This document shows positions 51,638 to 52,941 of a stretch of 52,941 bases of DNA, in pieces (position 1 is the stretch's first letter; every line of letters begins with the position of its first letter). The notes beneath the pieces are model-generated. The model was not told where the DNA came from. It saw only the letters and a program-made list of their open reading frames with translations, and ran no database searches. The position numbers and the translations under genes were made by a program. Source of the stretch: Phormidium willei BDU 130791. Lineage in GTDB: Bacteria; Cyanobacteriota; Cyanobacteriia; Cyanobacteriales; Geitlerinemataceae. Where the stretch lies: contig LSZA01000018.1 of assembly GCA_001637315.1 (NCBI GenBank), positions 1 to 52,941 of the forward strand, read 5' to 3'.

Positions 51638-52941
51638 ATGAGTCAAGCCAATTTCCAAGACGAGATTAACGTCCTAGAGAATCAATTGAGTCAAATTCGG
51701 CAACAGGGGGATGGCAATCTCCCCGAATCTCAAACTGGAGATCGTCGTGCTGCCGAATGCGAAATTTTAGGAAAGTTAGGCATGGCTTATTATCAGGCAC
51801 AACAATGGTCTGAAGCCGTTGCCACTTTCACCGAGTATCTTAATGCTGCCAGGGATTTGGGAAACCAATGGCAAGAAGCCGTTGCTCAATACTATTTGGG
51901 TTTTAGCCAAAAAGCGATGGACCAACCTTGCCAAGCTGTTGAGGCATTCTCCCTAGCTTATGACTTGTTTCGACAACAAGGACAAAATGAGTTTTCTTCT
52001 CAAGTTTGGCAGCAATTATCACAGCAGGGACAGGCTTATTTTGAGCAAAAGCAGTTTGATGAAGCGTTGGCACTTTACAAGCAGCAGTTGAGGTTATTGT
52101 TAAAATTTGACGATCTAAAAGCAGCTAATTGGGTTGCCATCAATATTAGCAAGATTTATTACAATCAAGAGGAATTTGATTCTGCGATTTCTGGTTGTTT
52201 AGAGGTATTAGATGCCGCTCAAACATTCAAGGATCGCTCAATGGAAAGTTTGTCCCTAGCTTGGTTAGGCTGTAGTTATCGAGAATTGGGGCAGTTAGAG
52301 CAGTGTTTAGACTATTTTGAGCGCCGTTTAGCGATTAGTCAAGAGTTAGGCGATCGCGCAGCTCAAAAAGAAACGTTAGGTTGGTTGATTGATATTTCTA
52401 AACGTTGTGAGAAGTTTGAGCGCACTGTTGAATATTATCAAGTTCAGCTAGAATTGTTCCGGGAACTCAAAGAGCCGGTTTCTGAATATAGTTGTCTTTA
52501 TGACTTAGCAATGTGTCAGTTTGATATCCAGCAATATCAGGAGGCGTTGTCTGGGTTTGAAACGGCTTTACAGATAGGGGAATCCTTGGATGAGGAGAGT
52601 GGGAAAACTTATAAAATTGCCAATTCTCAGTATATGTTGGGGCAATGCTTTCGAAATTTGGGAGAGCAGGAGGCGGCTATTTCTTGGTATGAGAAAGCCG
52701 TTGAGTTGTATGTGGAACTTAAGGATACGAAATGGGCTTTATCGGGATTAGAATACTTGGTGAATTTATATCGAGAAAGCAACAAGTATGATAAAGAGAT
52801 TAATTGTCAGCAGCGACGGTTAGAGATTTTTCGGGAATTGGGCGATCGCGTTGCTGAATATAGTTGTCTATATGAGTTAGCACGATTTCAGTTGAATATC
52901 CAGCAATATCAGGAGGCATTATCTGGGTTTGAGACGGCTTT
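51638..52941 (+). CDS. Tetratricopeptide-repeat protein (partial, continues beyond the window)
   Basis: At least 434 residues are visible from the ATG at 51638 (MSQANFQDEINVLENQLSQI). Nearly all of it is TPR-type repeats of 34-42 residues, for example LGKLGMAYYQAQQWSEAVAT, LSLAWLGCSYRELGQLEQCL, YMLGQCFRNLGEQEAAISWY and ELFRELKEP units. The pattern resembles the TPR half of cyanobacterial CHAT-TPR proteins, but the C-terminus is not visible. A 372-bp (124-residue) higher-order repeat is seen: 52484-52569 recurs at 52856-52941 with 75 of 86 bases identical. It is a protein-interaction scaffold; function is unknown. Confidence 0.88.
   Translation, partial: MSQANFQDEINVLENQLSQIRQQGDGNLPESQTGDRRAAECEILGKLGMAYYQAQQWSEAVATFTEYLNAARDLGNQWQEAVAQYYLGFSQKAMDQPCQAVEAFSLAYDLFRQQGQNEFSSQVWQQLSQQGQAYFEQKQFDEALALYKQQLRLLLKFDDLKAANWVAINISKIYYNQEEFDSAISGCLEVLDAAQTFKDRSMESLSLAWLGCSYRELGQLEQCLDYFERRLAISQELGDRAAQKETLGWLIDISKRCEKFERTVEYYQVQLELFRELKEPVSEYSCLYDLAMCQFDIQQYQEALSGFETALQIGESLDEESGKTYKIANSQYMLGQCFRNLGEQEAAISWYEKAVELYVELKDTKWALSGLEYLVNLYRESNKYDKEINCQQRRLEIFRELGDRVAEYSCLYELARFQLNIQQYQEALSGFETA

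Overview
The window is chromosomal DNA from a cyanobacterium, most likely a filamentous Oscillatoriales-type strain; genus is not claimed. The evidence is the very frequent octamer GCGATCGC (HIP1), TTCCCTG-type heptamer arrays (STRR), and many cyanobacterial families: DUF4079, an Npun_R2821-type transferase, a Ser/Thr kinase with WD40 repeats, and a DHH-CBS-nucleotidyltransferase fusion. I see no transposase, prophage, CRISPR array or rRNA. Most of the window is single genes and two- to three-gene operons on both strands.

Layout. 0-4 kb (minus): gluconokinase (cut by the left edge), a small membrane protein, a GT2 glycosyltransferase and a DinG-like protein without an ATPase motif. 3.9-16.2 kb: tRNA-Asp, gltX, a GAF histidine kinase, a TM0106-type nuclease, prs, two conserved unknowns, a membrane GTPase and typA. 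16.2-18.6 kb: a visibly AT-rich cassette of cysteine dioxygenase plus two methyltransferases, behind a leader with three hairpins. 18.9-24.7 kb: FkbM and UbiE-like methyltransferases, then a tightly coupled YbjN-domain / lipoate-ligase-like / CHAT-protease operon. 24.9-30.3 kb: a small HTH-like protein, cysQ and msrP (minus), divergent from a DUF4079 membrane protein and comEC. 30.3-42 kb: old yellow enzyme, HAD hydrolase, kinase-WD40, galE, sulfotransferase, a glycosyltransferase-like protein, LCP protein and a subtilase. 42-49 kb: rpe, M48 protease, two YbjQ proteins, a hypothetical, a lipoprotein and the tRNA nucleotidyltransferase fusion.

49-50.6 kb is a small gene graveyard. It has a TacA-type antitoxin with only a toxin stub, a RelE-type toxin stopped by an in-frame TGA next to an intact antitoxin, and two decayed copies of the N-terminus of a cyanobacterial TPR/CHAT-type protein. 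The window ends with a membrane (lipo)protein and a long TPR protein cut by the right edge.

Points most worth following: the CDO-methyltransferase-methyltransferase cassette, whose first enzyme keeps the full eukaryote-type CDO active site; DUF4079 as a possible haem partner of MsrP; TTCCCTG arrays that run up to the start codons of three genes in place of a Shine-Dalgarno sequence; and the broken toxin loci.
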